This document shows, piece after piece, positions 22,210-31,019 of a stretch of DNA of 64,000 nt. The position numbers and the translations under genes were made by a program. Source of the DNA: Selenomonas sp. oral taxon 920. GTDB lineage: Bacteria; Bacillota; Negativicutes; Selenomonadales; Selenomonadaceae. The notes under the pieces are model-generated. The model worked only from the letters and a program-made list of their open reading frames with translations. It did no database searches and was not told the DNA's origin. The first letter of the stretch is position 1; each line of letters begins with the position of its first letter. The stretch is from contig NZ_CP017042.1 of the NCBI RefSeq assembly GCF_001717585.1, positions 1,201,001-1,265,000 on the forward strand, read 5' to 3'.

Positions 22210-23259
22210 TTATTCCGTCTTGTCAACAAAGGAACGCTTTGCGCGCTGTACGAGGAACGATGCCTCTGCTTCAAGCACCTCAGCTTGGTGCAGACTGCTC
22301 TCCGCACTGCGAATAGTCGCTGCATTCTTGTCTGTCATCCATGCAGCATAGCCCTGTCCGTAGGCAATGTGCAGATCGCAGATTTTAAGACGCAGTTGAT
22401 GCAGGCTCTGGACACTTCGCGGTGCAGACACTGCACTCAGCTCATCTTTACGTTCCTGCCAGTCGGCAAGAATGTCCTGCTCCATGATCTGCCGTGCCAT
22501 ATCACGCGTTGCCTGACTGCCAAGTGCACCCGCCCCGAGTACGGTGTAGAGCCGAAGCTGCGCCGACTTTGCCGCCTGATCATGACGCGCCATAATCGCA
22601 TCTGTTTCTTTCAGATAGGACTCTACGCGCAACCGGCGTGCCTGTTCCAGCAGTGCGGCATATTCATGCAGATTTTGGATGGATACGACCTGCCAATCCC
22701 CTTCGTCAGATGGACTAAGCAGGATTTTAAAGGTAAAATCGGTGTCCACCTCTTCCTGATGTGCAACGATATCCGCCTCTGCTGTTCGGGTATCCTCGTG
22801 CAGCGTCAGATTGGATATTTCACGAAACATGAGATCGCGCACACCGATACGGGAAAGAATATTTTCAGTATCCGTTCCCTCCTCAGCCGGATCTGCAGAG
22901 GGCCATTCCCCCGTTGTCAGACGCGTGTGTACAGCGTCCTTTAGCATCACTATGAACGCAGGCTTGAGCATTTTGGAGAAATCCTCGAGTGCCGCAGATG
23001 CCTCCTTTGAGTGACCAAACTCGGCATCCATTGTCCCTTGCATGAAATCATCATATCCTGTATTCAGGACTGTGTCCAGTTGGACATGACGCAGAAAAAG
23101 CGCCTCGTCCTGCTTCTCAAGTGCGGACTCAATGGAATGAAGTGCATATTCCGGTGTCTTTGTATATACACGGAAATACCAAAAGGCCCCCATCAGCAAT
23201 ACAGTCACGCTGAGAATTGCAGCACAGACAATCTTTACTTTCATTGTGCGGCTCATCAT
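22210..23259 (-). CDS. Membrane-anchored DUF2939-like protein
   Basis: From ATG 23259 (349 residues; GGAGGG 6 bp upstream) the protein has one N-terminal membrane segment (VKIVCAAILSVTVLLMGAFWYFRVY). This is followed by TPEYALHSIESALEKQDEALFLRHVQLDTVL, a pattern seen in DUF2939 proteins. A DUF2939-like duplication continues to about residue 185 (FKILLSPSDEGDWQVVSI). The C-terminal half is helical and charged (about 190-349) and may form a coiled coil on the outer face of the membrane. No catalytic motif is visible. It follows mnmA by about 30 bp and precedes the NYN gene by 11 bp. Function is unknown. Confidence 0.72.
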   Translation of the reverse strand: MMSRTMKVKIVCAAILSVTVLLMGAFWYFRVYTKTPEYALHSIESALEKQDEALFLRHVQLDTVLNTGYDDFMQGTMDAEFGHSKEASAALEDFSKMLKPAFIVMLKDAVHTRLTTGEWPSADPAEEGTDTENILSRIGVRDLMFREISNLTLHEDTRTAEADIVAHQEEVDTDFTFKILLSPSDEGDWQVVSIQNLHEYAALLEQARRLRVESYLKETDAIMARHDQAAKSAQLRLYTVLGAGALGSQATRDMARQIMEQDILADWQERKDELSAVSAPRSVQSLHQLRLKICDLHIAYGQGYAAWMTDKNAATIRSAESSLHQAEVLEAEASFLVQRAKRSFVDKTE

Positions 23260-23290
23260 TGTCATCCCTCCCTATCAAGTGCATTCTGAT

Positions 23291-24376
23291 TCAGGCAGTC
23301 ACCTCGTCGATGACCCCACCGCCCAGCACAATATCATTTTCATAAAATACAACAGACTGTCCCTTAGTTACAGCACGCTGTGGTTCTGAAAAGTGTACCT
23401 GTACACACTCTGTACCACATGGGGTAATTACAGCTTCAGCTTCCCGTTTCCCATAACGGATCTTCGCCTGTACCGTACGTGCTTTTTGGAGTACGTTCCA
23501 CATCGTCCAGTTCAGATCCGATGCTGTAAGTTCCTGTGCGTAAACATCGTCTGCTGTCCCGACAATGACACGGTTCTCCTTTGCGTCCAGAGCTGTGACA
23601 TACAGCGGCTGCGGCGCGGCAATGCCGAGCCCCTTGCGCTGACCGATGGTGTAAAAGGCAATACCATCATGCCTGCCGAGTACATTTCCTGCCAGATCCA
23701 CGATCTCACCGCTGCACACAGAAAGCGGACGTTTGTCACGCAGATATGCCTTGTAGTCGTCGTGCGGCACAAAGCAGATTTCCTGACTCTCCGCCTTATG
23801 CGCCACAGGCAGATGATATGCCTCCGCCATGCGACGCGTTTCGCCCTTACTGAAACTGCCAAGGGGAAGCAGGACGTGTCTCAATGTTTTCTGATTGAGA
23901 TGATAGAGCACATAGGACTGATCCTTCTCAGCATCCTGTCCTTTGCGCAGACGGTATATTCCATCTCTGCAGCAGTCAATTCGCGCATAATGCCCCGTTG
24001 CAATGCTGGATGCACCGAGTTCCTCGGCTTTATTGAGAAGTCCCTCGAATTTAATATAGCGGTTGCAGACAATACACGGATTCGGCGTTCGTCCGCGCAG
24101 ATACTCGTCAAAAAAATAATCGATGACCGTATGCTCAAACATTGCCGTAAAATCCATAACATAATGTGGGATCCCGAGTACATCCGCCACGCGACGTGCA
24201 TCATCAACACTGCTCAGAGAACAGCAGCTGCGGTCGTCCGGAGATGCATCGCGATTCTCATTCGAAAGACGCATGGTAACGCCTACGACTTCGTATCCCT
24301 GCTCCATGAGCAGCGCCGCAGCCAACGAACTGTCGACCCCGCCGCTCATTGCGACCACAACACGCTCCTGTTTCAT
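23291..24376 (-). CDS. mnmA: tRNA-specific 2-thiouridylase MnmA
   Basis: MnmA thiolates U34 of tRNA-Lys, Glu and Gln. The N-terminal PP-loop VVVAMSGGVDSSLAAALL is at residues 5-22. The first catalytic Cys is in GRTPNPCIVCNRYIKF (about 105) and the second in SQEICFVPHDDYKAYL (about 205), followed by GQRKGLG. From ATG 24376 the length is 361. GTGGAG lies 7 bp upstream; a second ATG lies directly before it. The frame extending to 24478 reaches beyond the promoter and is rejected. It is divergent from tmcAL, another tRNA-modification gene. Confidence 0.96.
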   Translation of the reverse strand: MKQERVVVAMSGGVDSSLAAALLMEQGYEVVGVTMRLSNENRDASPDDRSCCSLSSVDDARRVADVLGIPHYVMDFTAMFEHTVIDYFFDEYLRGRTPNPCIVCNRYIKFEGLLNKAEELGASSIATGHYARIDCCRDGIYRLRKGQDAEKDQSYVLYHLNQKTLRHVLLPLGSFSKGETRRMAEAYHLPVAHKAESQEICFVPHDDYKAYLRDKRPLSVCSGEIVDLAGNVLGRHDGIAFYTIGQRKGLGIAAPQPLYVTALDAKENRVIVGTADDVYAQELTASDLNWTMWNVLQKARTVQAKIRYGKREAEAVITPCGTECVQVHFSEPQRAVTKGQSVVFYENDIVLGGGVIDEVTA

Positions 24377-24418
24377 CATTTGCTCCACTGATCTGTCTAT
24401 TTCCTCAAATGTTCGTTT

Positions 24419-24447
24419 AGTATAGCATTCACGCCTTGAAAATACAA
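24419..24447 (-). promoter_or_regulatory. Sigma-A type promoter for mnmA and downstream genes
   Basis: The minus strand reads TTGTAT, 17 bp, TATACT. The -10 box is at 24419-24424, about 43 bp upstream of the mnmA ATG. No comparably clear promoter is seen for the divergent tmcAL; a TAAAAT near 24494 is a weak candidate -10. Confidence 0.75.
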
Positions 24448-24529
24448 GAAATTGTATTTGTTCCAGAGGCCTACACAAATGCTGTTTTTTTTGTTAAAAT
24501 ATGCAGAGATTATCTGTGGGAGGGGCGTT

Positions 24530-25771
24530 ATGCAAGTCATTGGCATTGTTGCCGAATATAACCCGTTCCACCACGGACATCGTTACCATATTGCGGCTGT
24601 GCGGCAGCGATATCCTGCCGCACATGTCGTCGCCGTCATGAGCGGCAGCTTTACCCAGCGGGGAGCACCATCGATCCTTGACAAATGGACACGGGCGGCA
24701 CACGCTGTAGAGGGCGGTGCGGATCTCATTTTAGAGCTCCCATTTGCCTTTGCCTGCCGCAGTGCACAGGACTTTGCACGCGGCAGTATCTCCCTGCTCT
24801 CACATCTCGGTATCGTCACACATCTTGCATTTGGCATGGAGGCGGAGGAGCTCCTCCCGCTTGCTGAGGCTGCAGCAATGATTGATTCGGACCCCATCCA
24901 GATACGGCTGCATGAAAAACTTGGTGAGGGGCTTTCCTATGCGGCTGCACTCACGTCTGTACTGATAGATTGTGCAGATGTATCTGAGGAGGTGCTCCGT
25001 GCACCGAACAATATTCTAGCCATAGAGTATCTCCGTGCACTTCGAACCCTTGCACCGCAGATCACCCCAATCGCGATCCAACGGACGGCAGTGCGGCATA
25101 ACGATATAAGGCTGCATACGGGGGTTACAAGTTCCTCGTCCATCCGCACGTCACTCAACAAAACGGTGCCTCCGTGGGATGAACTGCGGAAAAGCGTCAT
25201 GCCGTCTGTGTTGGATGACCTGCAGAGGACGCATCATGCGGGCGTTCCGAGTTTGGATACACTTCTTGAGCTTTTGCGCTATCTCCTGCTCATGACGGAT
25301 TTCTCCATACTGTCGGAGATCTACGGCATTACAGAAGGTATCGAAAACCGACTGATCCGCTCTCTGGAATCGGCTCGAAATTATGAGGAATTTCTCCTAA
25401 AAGTCTCAACAAAACGCTATGCACAGAGCCGGATTGCCCGTCTCATGATTTATTTGCTCCTGCACTTAAAAAAAATACAGGCAGCACGCTTTGATGCGGA
25501 CGGCGCATCCTATATCCGACCTCTCGCATTCAATCCACAGGGGCGAAAGCTCCTACGTGCAATCAAAGGTGATACGACGCTGCCGATCATCACACGTGTG
25601 GCAGAATTCCTCTCATCAGACACGCGAAGAGATACGGCACCGCTTTCACAGCTACAGCAAATGCTGTCGTTTGACACTCGCGCGACGGAATTGCGGCTGC
25701 TCACCAGAGGCAGAGCAGCCGATGACCGACGACGCACAGACTTCATCACAGCCCCCACATATATTCCATAA
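24530..25771 (+). CDS. tmcAL: tRNA(Met) cytidine acetate ligase TmcAL (YlbM)
   Basis: TmcAL acetylates C34 of elongator tRNA-Met using acetate and ATP. The N-terminal nucleotidyltransferase motif GIVAEYNPFHHGHRYHI (residues 4-20, containing HxGH) is diagnostic. It continues with VVAVMSGSFTQRGAPSILDKW and RAAHAVEGGADLILELPFAFACRSAQDFA. The usual length is about 400; this one is 413 from ATG 24530, with GGGAGGGG upstream. A longer frame from 24452 has no support. It is the first of only two plus-strand protein genes, divergent from mnmA and 16 bp upstream of the DUF815 ATPase. Confidence 0.95.
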   Translation: MQVIGIVAEYNPFHHGHRYHIAAVRQRYPAAHVVAVMSGSFTQRGAPSILDKWTRAAHAVEGGADLILELPFAFACRSAQDFARGSISLLSHLGIVTHLAFGMEAEELLPLAEAAAMIDSDPIQIRLHEKLGEGLSYAAALTSVLIDCADVSEEVLRAPNNILAIEYLRALRTLAPQITPIAIQRTAVRHNDIRLHTGVTSSSSIRTSLNKTVPPWDELRKSVMPSVLDDLQRTHHAGVPSLDTLLELLRYLLLMTDFSILSEIYGITEGIENRLIRSLESARNYEEFLLKVSTKRYAQSRIARLMIYLLLHLKKIQAARFDADGASYIRPLAFNPQGRKLLRAIKGDTTLPIITRVAEFLSSDTRRDTAPLSQLQQMLSFDTRATELRLLTRGRAADDRRRTDFITAPTYIP

Positions 25772-25787
25772 AAGAAAGGACAGACTT

Positions 25788-27008
25788 ATGAGCCAGAATT
25801 TGAAGCTCTCAACTCTCTTTGTACTGAACTCTCTGGATTGCGATCCGATTCTCAGCTTCCTTGAATGGGATGCAGACGATGCAGAGATTCGAGCAGAGTG
25901 TGTCGGACATCTCATCCGCGCGGCGGAGAATCTCGGACTCAGTGGGAATTTACTGCCCCGCTACCTTCTTCATGTGCTCACACATCAGGGCAACCTCGTC
26001 TCAGAGACAATGGAGCGGACAGGACTGCCGCCTGGAAGCAGTCTGCGGCAGGCATTCTATCAGGACATTGAGCTCCTCTATCCGATTCTCACCAAGCCAA
26101 CGAGCACATTTCTCGGGGAACGGCTACTGGACAATTACGAGCCAACCGAGAATCGATATGACAAGACAGAGGACTTCCTTCTCCCGTGGATCGAAGCGGC
26201 ACAAACACCGCGGGACTATGCTGAGGCGCTGCTCACCTTCTATGCGCGCTACGGTTACGGGGATATTGCGGCGCATGTCGTTTTCCGTTGGGATGATGAT
26301 GCAAACCGAATCCGCGGCATATCGTATTTTGAGCGCCCACAGATGAAGAATCTTATTGGGTACCAGCGTCAGAAAGAGCAACTGCTCCAAAATACGCGCG
26401 CATTCGTTGACGGAAAGCCTGCGAACCACGTTCTTCTCGTCGGCGCACGCGGGACGGGAAAGTCCTCTGGGGTCAAGGCTCTCGTCAGTGAGTATGAGGA
26501 GAGTGGTCTCCGCCTCGTGCAGGTCACAAAGGAACAGCTGCGCAAGCTGCCAGAGATCATGACCGCCCTGCGAAATTATGCTGGACGAAAATTCATTCTC
26601 TTCCTCGACGATATTTCATTTGAGGACTCCGATGCCGAGTTCAAGGCGGTCAAGTCTGCCATTGAGGGGGGTGTTTCCTCCTGTCCCCCGAACGTATGCC
26701 TCTACGCAACCTCCAACCGCCGTCACCTTGTGCGTGAGACGTGGCGCGATCGTGAGGACGAGCTCTATCGCGATGACACGGTCAATGAAACGATCTCACT
26801 CTCGGATCGCTTCGGACTCATCATCCACTACCATACACCAGATCAGGATGAATATCTGGCGATCATCGACCACATGCTGTCTCAGAGAGGCATCCATCTC
26901 TCACCGGAAGAGCTTCGCATTGCGGGGCTGCGATGGGAGATGACCCACAGCGGACGCAGCGGGCGCACAGCACAGCAATTCGTTGCCCACTATCTTGGGA
27001 TCCACTGA
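25788..27008 (+). CDS. DUF815 family AAA-type ATPase
   Basis: The 406-residue protein has a helical N-terminal region (1-190). A P-loop NTPase domain follows with Walker A VGARGTGKSSGVKAL (about 225) and Walker B ILFLDDISFED (about 270). It contains a sensor-like YATSNRRHLVRE and the closing blocks SLSDRFGLIIHYHTPDQDEYL and GRSGRTAQQFVAHYLG, all typical of DUF815 (DUF815 is an AAA-like ATPase family of unknown role). I start at ATG 25788 behind GAAAGGAC, 16 bp after the tmcAL stop. The longer frame from 25491 overlaps tmcAL and is rejected. It ends 6 bp before the convergent lipid kinase gene. Confidence 0.92.
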   Translation: MSQNLKLSTLFVLNSLDCDPILSFLEWDADDAEIRAECVGHLIRAAENLGLSGNLLPRYLLHVLTHQGNLVSETMERTGLPPGSSLRQAFYQDIELLYPILTKPTSTFLGERLLDNYEPTENRYDKTEDFLLPWIEAAQTPRDYAEALLTFYARYGYGDIAAHVVFRWDDDANRIRGISYFERPQMKNLIGYQRQKEQLLQNTRAFVDGKPANHVLLVGARGTGKSSGVKALVSEYEESGLRLVQVTKEQLRKLPEIMTALRNYAGRKFILFLDDISFEDSDAEFKAVKSAIEGGVSSCPPNVCLYATSNRRHLVRETWRDREDELYRDDTVNETISLSDRFGLIIHYHTPDQDEYLAIIDHMLSQRGIHLSPEELRIAGLRWEMTHSGRSGRTAQQFVAHYLGIH

Positions 27009-27014
27009 ATACAC

Positions 27015-27899
27015 TCAGCAGTAGACGGAGAGTGAGAGCGGCAGTGTCCGCACACGCAGGGGAAGCATGGGCCCACATTCTCCGTCGATATCGCTGTGGA
27101 GCACTTCTTCCGCGTGAATCTCAAAGTTTTTTGCACGAACGTGCAGGATGTTCTCACGTTCCGTCACAGGTTTTCCCGAAAACAGGTCTGCCGCAACAGA
27201 CATAAATTGCGGCAGACCTGTTTTTTTGACGGCGAGAAGATCAAGCATCCCGTCATCAATTGCGATGTCCTGCCCAATCTTCTTCATTCCCGCGACCACA
27301 GGACTGTTTGCGATGACGAAAAGGAATATCTCCTCTTCGTAACGGACATGATCTGCCGTAATCTGTACGGAGAAGGATCTCAGACGCGGAATCTCGCCAA
27401 TCCCCTTCAGATAGTAGGCAAGTTTTCCCAACGCATTCTTATAGGTGGATTTTACCTCGTGGGCAATGCCCGTGAGTACGCCTGCACTGACGACATTGAC
27501 GAAGTACTGCCCTGTCTCCTCAATCTGCCCCAAATCCACGCGGCGGGATTCATCTGCTGCAATCCGTTCGATATAGGCCTCCCAATCCCCGTGGATACCG
27601 AGGTGCGTTGCAAAGTCATTGGATGTACCGCTGCCGAGGATGCCGAGGGGTACATCGATATCGGATTCCAGTATGGCATTTACCACGGCATGCACCGTTC
27701 CGTCTCCGCCGGCAGCAAGTACACCATCGGGACACATCTCGCGAAGAAAGCGTCCGAGGTCATCCTGTCCTCCTCCGCGTGTGCGATAGGGACAGAGCAC
27801 AATCCCATGCCGCTGGAACATATCGATCAGTGAGTCGAGTTTCCCCTTGAAGAGTGCATGACCCGAAACGGGGTTGTAGATCAGCCCAAGTTTTTTCAT
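27015..27899 (-). CDS. YegS/DagK-like lipid kinase
   Basis: This 294-residue diacylglycerol-kinase-family protein begins KKLGLIYNPVSGHALF. It carries AAGGDGTVHAVVNAI (nucleotide-binding GGDGT, about 62-76) and LGILGSGTSNDFATHLG (about 86-102), then a C-terminal beta-sandwich ending in DGECGP...PLRVRTLPL. Such enzymes phosphorylate diacylglycerol or related lipids with ATP. Exact substrate is not determined. The ATG overlaps the flippase stop (ATGA), suggesting coupling in envelope lipid metabolism. Its coding sequence contains an 18-bp perfect hairpin that looks like a terminator for the opposing transcript (see 27179-27227). Confidence 0.92.
   Translation of the reverse strand: MKKLGLIYNPVSGHALFKGKLDSLIDMFQRHGIVLCPYRTRGGGQDDLGRFLREMCPDGVLAAGGDGTVHAVVNAILESDIDVPLGILGSGTSNDFATHLGIHGDWEAYIERIAADESRRVDLGQIEETGQYFVNVVSAGVLTGIAHEVKSTYKNALGKLAYYLKGIGEIPRLRSFSVQITADHVRYEEEIFLFVIANSPVVAGMKKIGQDIAIDDGMLDLLAVKKTGLPQFMSVAADLFSGKPVTERENILHVRAKNFEIHAEEVLHSDIDGECGPMLPLRVRTLPLSLSVYC
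27179..27227 (+). terminator. Strong intrinsic terminator for tmcAL-DUF815, located inside the convergent lipid-kinase gene
   Basis: A perfect 18-bp stem (left arm 27179-27196, right arm 27207-27224) encloses a 10-base loop. The right arm merges into a T run that ends at 27227 on the plus strand. It is 170 bp past the DUF815 stop. It also encodes residues of the opposing kinase (KKTGLPQF...VAADLF), so coding and terminator functions overlap. Confidence 0.88.
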
Positions 27900-29551
27900 G
27901 CTTTAAAAACTCCAATCCGCTGTAAGAAGCGAATCCCGACCGCACCGATCATCGGCAGACGACGAAGGTCGTCTTCAATCAGTGCACGCAGGAGAATCAT
28001 CGCCGCAACATAGACTGCACAGCCAAAGAATACCGCACCAAACGTCGAGATCGCGGCAATCCCCCACCATGTAATCGTCCATGTGTAGAACAGATAGACT
28101 GCTCCTGCCATGATCGCAGCGGCACAGATTGTCTTGATGAGCTGCAGCAGTTCAATTCGATAGCCGATAAAGCGGTATATAAAATACAGATTGATGAGCG
28201 CCGCCACCCCCATATCTGCCGCCGTCGCCCATGCCGCACCCATGATGCCGAGCCACGGGATCGCAGTGAGGTGCCAGTTCAGAAAGACCTTTGCCGCAGC
28301 AGCGAGCAGCATATTCACCATTGGAATGGTCGGATGTCCTAGCCCCTGCAAGATCCCTGTTGATACCTGATGAAGCCCCAGAAGGATGATGCTCACCGCC
28401 GAGATCATCACGGCAGGCCCCGCTCCCGGTGCATTGTAGATGAGCGACGAAATCGGTGTGGCCAGCATAAAGACAATGACAAATGCAGGAAAACAAACGA
28501 AATTGGAAATGCGTACCGATGCTGCTGTCTGATCGTAGACACGCGCCTGATCGCCGAGTACGCGAGACTCTGAGATCGCGGGCACAATGCTCATTGCCAT
28601 CGACGCAGTCAGGATGGTCGCAAGATTGACAAGCGGCACTGCCATGCCGTTAAGGTAGCCGAAGAGCTCCGTAGCCTCACTGATGCTGTATCCTGCAGCC
28701 TCGAGTCGCTGCGGCACGATCATGAGATCGAGGTTCGACACTACGGGCAGCATGATGCTTGCCGCCGATACAGGCAGGGACAACTTGAAGATCCGCTTGA
28801 TGATGGAACGCCGCGATTCATAGGCTGCACCCGGCAGGGGAGTTAGATCCGTACCGTAGTCGCGGGCAATATCCCGTTCGAGCTTGATGTGAAAGTAGAC
28901 GAGCACAATGAGTCCCGTGACTGCTCCAGCAAAGGCACCGAGTGAGGCTCCTGCCGCCGCATAGTCGAGTCCCCAGGGCATGAGGAGGCTAGCGAGCACG
29001 ATCATCGTCACCACGCGGAAGATCTGCTCCACGATCTGCGACACCGCCGTCGGCGTCATGCGCTGCCAGCCCTGCAAATAGCCGCGGGAACTGGCGAGCA
29101 GAGTCACGAAAAAGACCGTCGGTGCAAGCACAACCACAGCCTTGTAGGCACGCGCATCGCGGATCAGATGCCAATCGATCAGCCAGTCCGCAGCCAAATA
29201 GGTCAGAATCGAGAAGAGCAGCCCTGTGAGGAGCATCAACATCATCGAAATACGAAAGACACGCTTTGCGCCGTATATATCATTCAGAGCCACACGCTCC
29301 GCCGTAATGATAGAGATAGCAACAGGCACGCCCGCCTGTGAAACCGTCATAGCAAAAAAATAAATGGGAAAAGCCATCTGATAGAGACCAATTCCCTCAC
29401 CGCCGAGAATGCGGGAAACAAAGATCCAGTTGAGCGAACCGATGACCTTGACGACAAATCCCGCGATCGTCAGGACAAAGGTTCCCTTGAGGAAGGATTC
29501 TCCCTTGCTGCTTTTCCCCTCAGCAATATCTATCTCATGAATGAGAAACAC
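27896..29551 (-). CDS. Polysaccharide/lipid flippase of the MATE/PST (SpoVB/MurJ-like) superfamily
   Basis: The 551-residue protein is highly hydrophobic, with about 12-14 predicted membrane helices, and matches the oligosaccharidyl-lipid/polysaccharide flippase family. It starts with FLKGTFVLTIAGFVVKVIGSLNWIFVSRILGGEGIGLYQMAFPIYF, typical of SpoVB/YtgP proteins. It probably flips a lipid-linked sugar or peptidoglycan precursor across the membrane. The track start is GTG 29551; SD spacing is poor there, so a start a few codons later is possible. A clear promoter at 29593-29621 lies upstream, and the downstream lipid kinase is coupled. Confidence 0.88.
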   Translation of the reverse strand: MFLIHEIDIAEGKSSKGESFLKGTFVLTIAGFVVKVIGSLNWIFVSRILGGEGIGLYQMAFPIYFFAMTVSQAGVPVAISIITAERVALNDIYGAKRVFRISMMLMLLTGLLFSILTYLAADWLIDWHLIRDARAYKAVVVLAPTVFFVTLLASSRGYLQGWQRMTPTAVSQIVEQIFRVVTMIVLASLLMPWGLDYAAAGASLGAFAGAVTGLIVLVYFHIKLERDIARDYGTDLTPLPGAAYESRRSIIKRIFKLSLPVSAASIMLPVVSNLDLMIVPQRLEAAGYSISEATELFGYLNGMAVPLVNLATILTASMAMSIVPAISESRVLGDQARVYDQTAASVRISNFVCFPAFVIVFMLATPISSLIYNAPGAGPAVMISAVSIILLGLHQVSTGILQGLGHPTIPMVNMLLAAAAKVFLNWHLTAIPWLGIMGAAWATAADMGVAALINLYFIYRFIGYRIELLQLIKTICAAAIMAGAVYLFYTWTITWWGIAAISTFGAVFFGCAVYVAAMILLRALIEDDLRRLPMIGAVGIRFLQRIGVFKA

Positions 29552-29592
29552 CGCCTCAATACGATATTTTGAACATAAACTACTTCACTTGA

Positions 29593-29621
29593 ATTATAGC
29601 ATATGCCACCCCTTCGAGCAA
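29593..29621 (-). promoter_or_regulatory. Sigma-A type promoter for the flippase-lipid kinase pair
   Basis: The minus strand reads TTGCTC, 17 bp, then TGC-TATAAT (extended -10). The -10 box is 29593-29598 and lies about 40 bp upstream of the flippase start. Confidence 0.75.
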
Positions 29622-29633
29622 TCGCACTTTTCT

Positions 29634-29675
29634 CAAAACAAAACCTCCTGCAGGCAGGCTTTGCTTACAGGAGGT
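29634..29675 (-). terminator. Intrinsic terminator after hemL
   Basis: The minus strand has ACCTCCTG, a 17-base loop and CAGGAGGT followed by TTTGTTTTG. It is about 13 bp after the hemL stop and closes the tetrapyrrole operon. Confidence 0.75.
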
Positions 29676-29688
29676 GCGCTGATGAAAT

Positions 29689-31008
29689 TCATCTGCGTGT
29701 TGTTTTTACGGCTGCAAAGCCTTTCTTGGCAGCGACAATTGTACGCTCAATATCCTCTGCCGTATGTGCACCCGAGAGGAAGAGCGTCTCGAACTGCGAC
29801 GGTGCAAGATAGATGCCCTCATCGAGCATCGTCTCGAACCAGATACGGAACGCTTCCTGATCGGCTGCCTCTGCATCCGCATAGTCATAGACCTCACGGT
29901 CGATGAAGAAGATGCCGAACATTGAGCCCGCCTGATGCGCACAGATCGAAACACCGACATCCTTTGCGGCACTCTGCCAGCCAAGCAGCAGATTCTTCGT
30001 TTGGATTGTCAGCTCGCGGCTGTAGTCCGCTTTTCCATCCTCTGGTTCTGCCGTGAGGATCTTCAGCGTCTCGATCCCCGCCGTCATCGCAAGCGGATTT
30101 CCTGAGAGCGTGCCCGCCTGATAGACGGGACCCGCCGGTGAAACGCGTTCCATGATCTCGCGCCGTCCGCCGTATGCGGCAACGGGAAGCCCGCCGCCAA
30201 TGATCTTGCCGAGACAGGTGAGGTCAGGACGAATGCCGTACGCTGCCTGTGCACCGCCGAGCGAGGCGCGGAATCCGCACATGACCTCGTCAAAGATGAG
30301 AAGTGTTCCATGCTTTTGGGTGAGTTCACGCAGCAGGGAGAGATAACCCTGACGCGGCAGGACAAGCCCCATATTGCCCGCGACCGGCTCTACAATAACC
30401 GCTGCGATCTGGTCGCCATCACGCTCCATGACAGAGCGAATGGCATCCTCATCGTTGTACGGCACAGCGATTGTATCCGCCGCTGTCCCCTTCGTCACAC
30501 CTGGAGAGCTTGGCACGCCGAACGTAGCCAGTCCCGATCCTGCACTGACAAGCAGACTGTCACTGTGCCCGTGATAGCAGCCGATAAATTTTACAATTTT
30601 GTCACGCCCCGTATAGCCGCGAGCCAGACGAAGTGCACTCATTGTCGCCTCTGTCCCTGAGTTCACCATGCGAATGACTTCGATGGACGGATAGACCGAC
30701 TGCACAAGTTTTGCTAGTTCCGTTTCGAGAAGGGTCGGTGCACCATAGCTTGTGCCGCGCGTCACCGCTTCCTGCAGAGCCTTGACTACCTGCGGATGTG
30801 CATGCCCGACAACCATCGGTCCCCATGAGCCGACATAGTCAATATATTCGTTCCCGTCGATATCGTAGATCTTAGAACCTTCGGCACGCCCAATAAAGGG
30901 CGGATTCCCGCCCACATTGGCAAAGGAACGAACGGGGCTGTTCACGCCGCCCGGCATATGCTGCTTCGCCTCGGAAAAGGCGGCCTTCGATTTTTCTGTA
31001 CTCCGCAT
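29689..31008 (-). CDS. hemL: Glutamate-1-semialdehyde 2,1-aminomutase
   Basis: HemL converts glutamate-1-semialdehyde to 5-aminolevulinate in the C5 pathway. It is a class III PLP aminotransferase. The family signatures are FSEAKQHMPGGVNSPVRSF near the start, [37 protein letters not shown], and the PLP lysine in LGKIIGGGLPVAAYGGR (about 262). From ATG 31008 the protein has 439 residues, with AAGGAGG 6 bp upstream. It is the last gene of the sirC-hemA-hemC-cobA/hemD-hemB-hemL operon, 11 bp after hemB. Confidence 0.98.
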   Translation of the reverse strand: MRSTEKSKAAFSEAKQHMPGGVNSPVRSFANVGGNPPFIGRAEGSKIYDIDGNEYIDYVGSWGPMVVGHAHPQVVKALQEAVTRGTSYGAPTLLETELAKLVQSVYPSIEVIRMVNSGTEATMSALRLARGYTGRDKIVKFIGCYHGHSDSLLVSAGSGLATFGVPSSPGVTKGTAADTIAVPYNDEDAIRSVMERDGDQIAAVIVEPVAGNMGLVLPRQGYLSLLRELTQKHGTLLIFDEVMCGFRASLGGAQAAYGIRPDLTCLGKIIGGGLPVAAYGGRREIMERVSPAGPVYQAGTLSGNPLAMTAGIETLKILTAEPEDGKADYSRELTIQTKNLLLGWQSAAKDVGVSICAHQAGSMFGIFFIDREVYDYADAEAADQEAFRIWFETMLDEGIYLAPSQFETLFLSGAHTAEDIERTIVAAKKGFAAVKTTRR

Positions 31009-31019
31009 AGCAAACCTCC

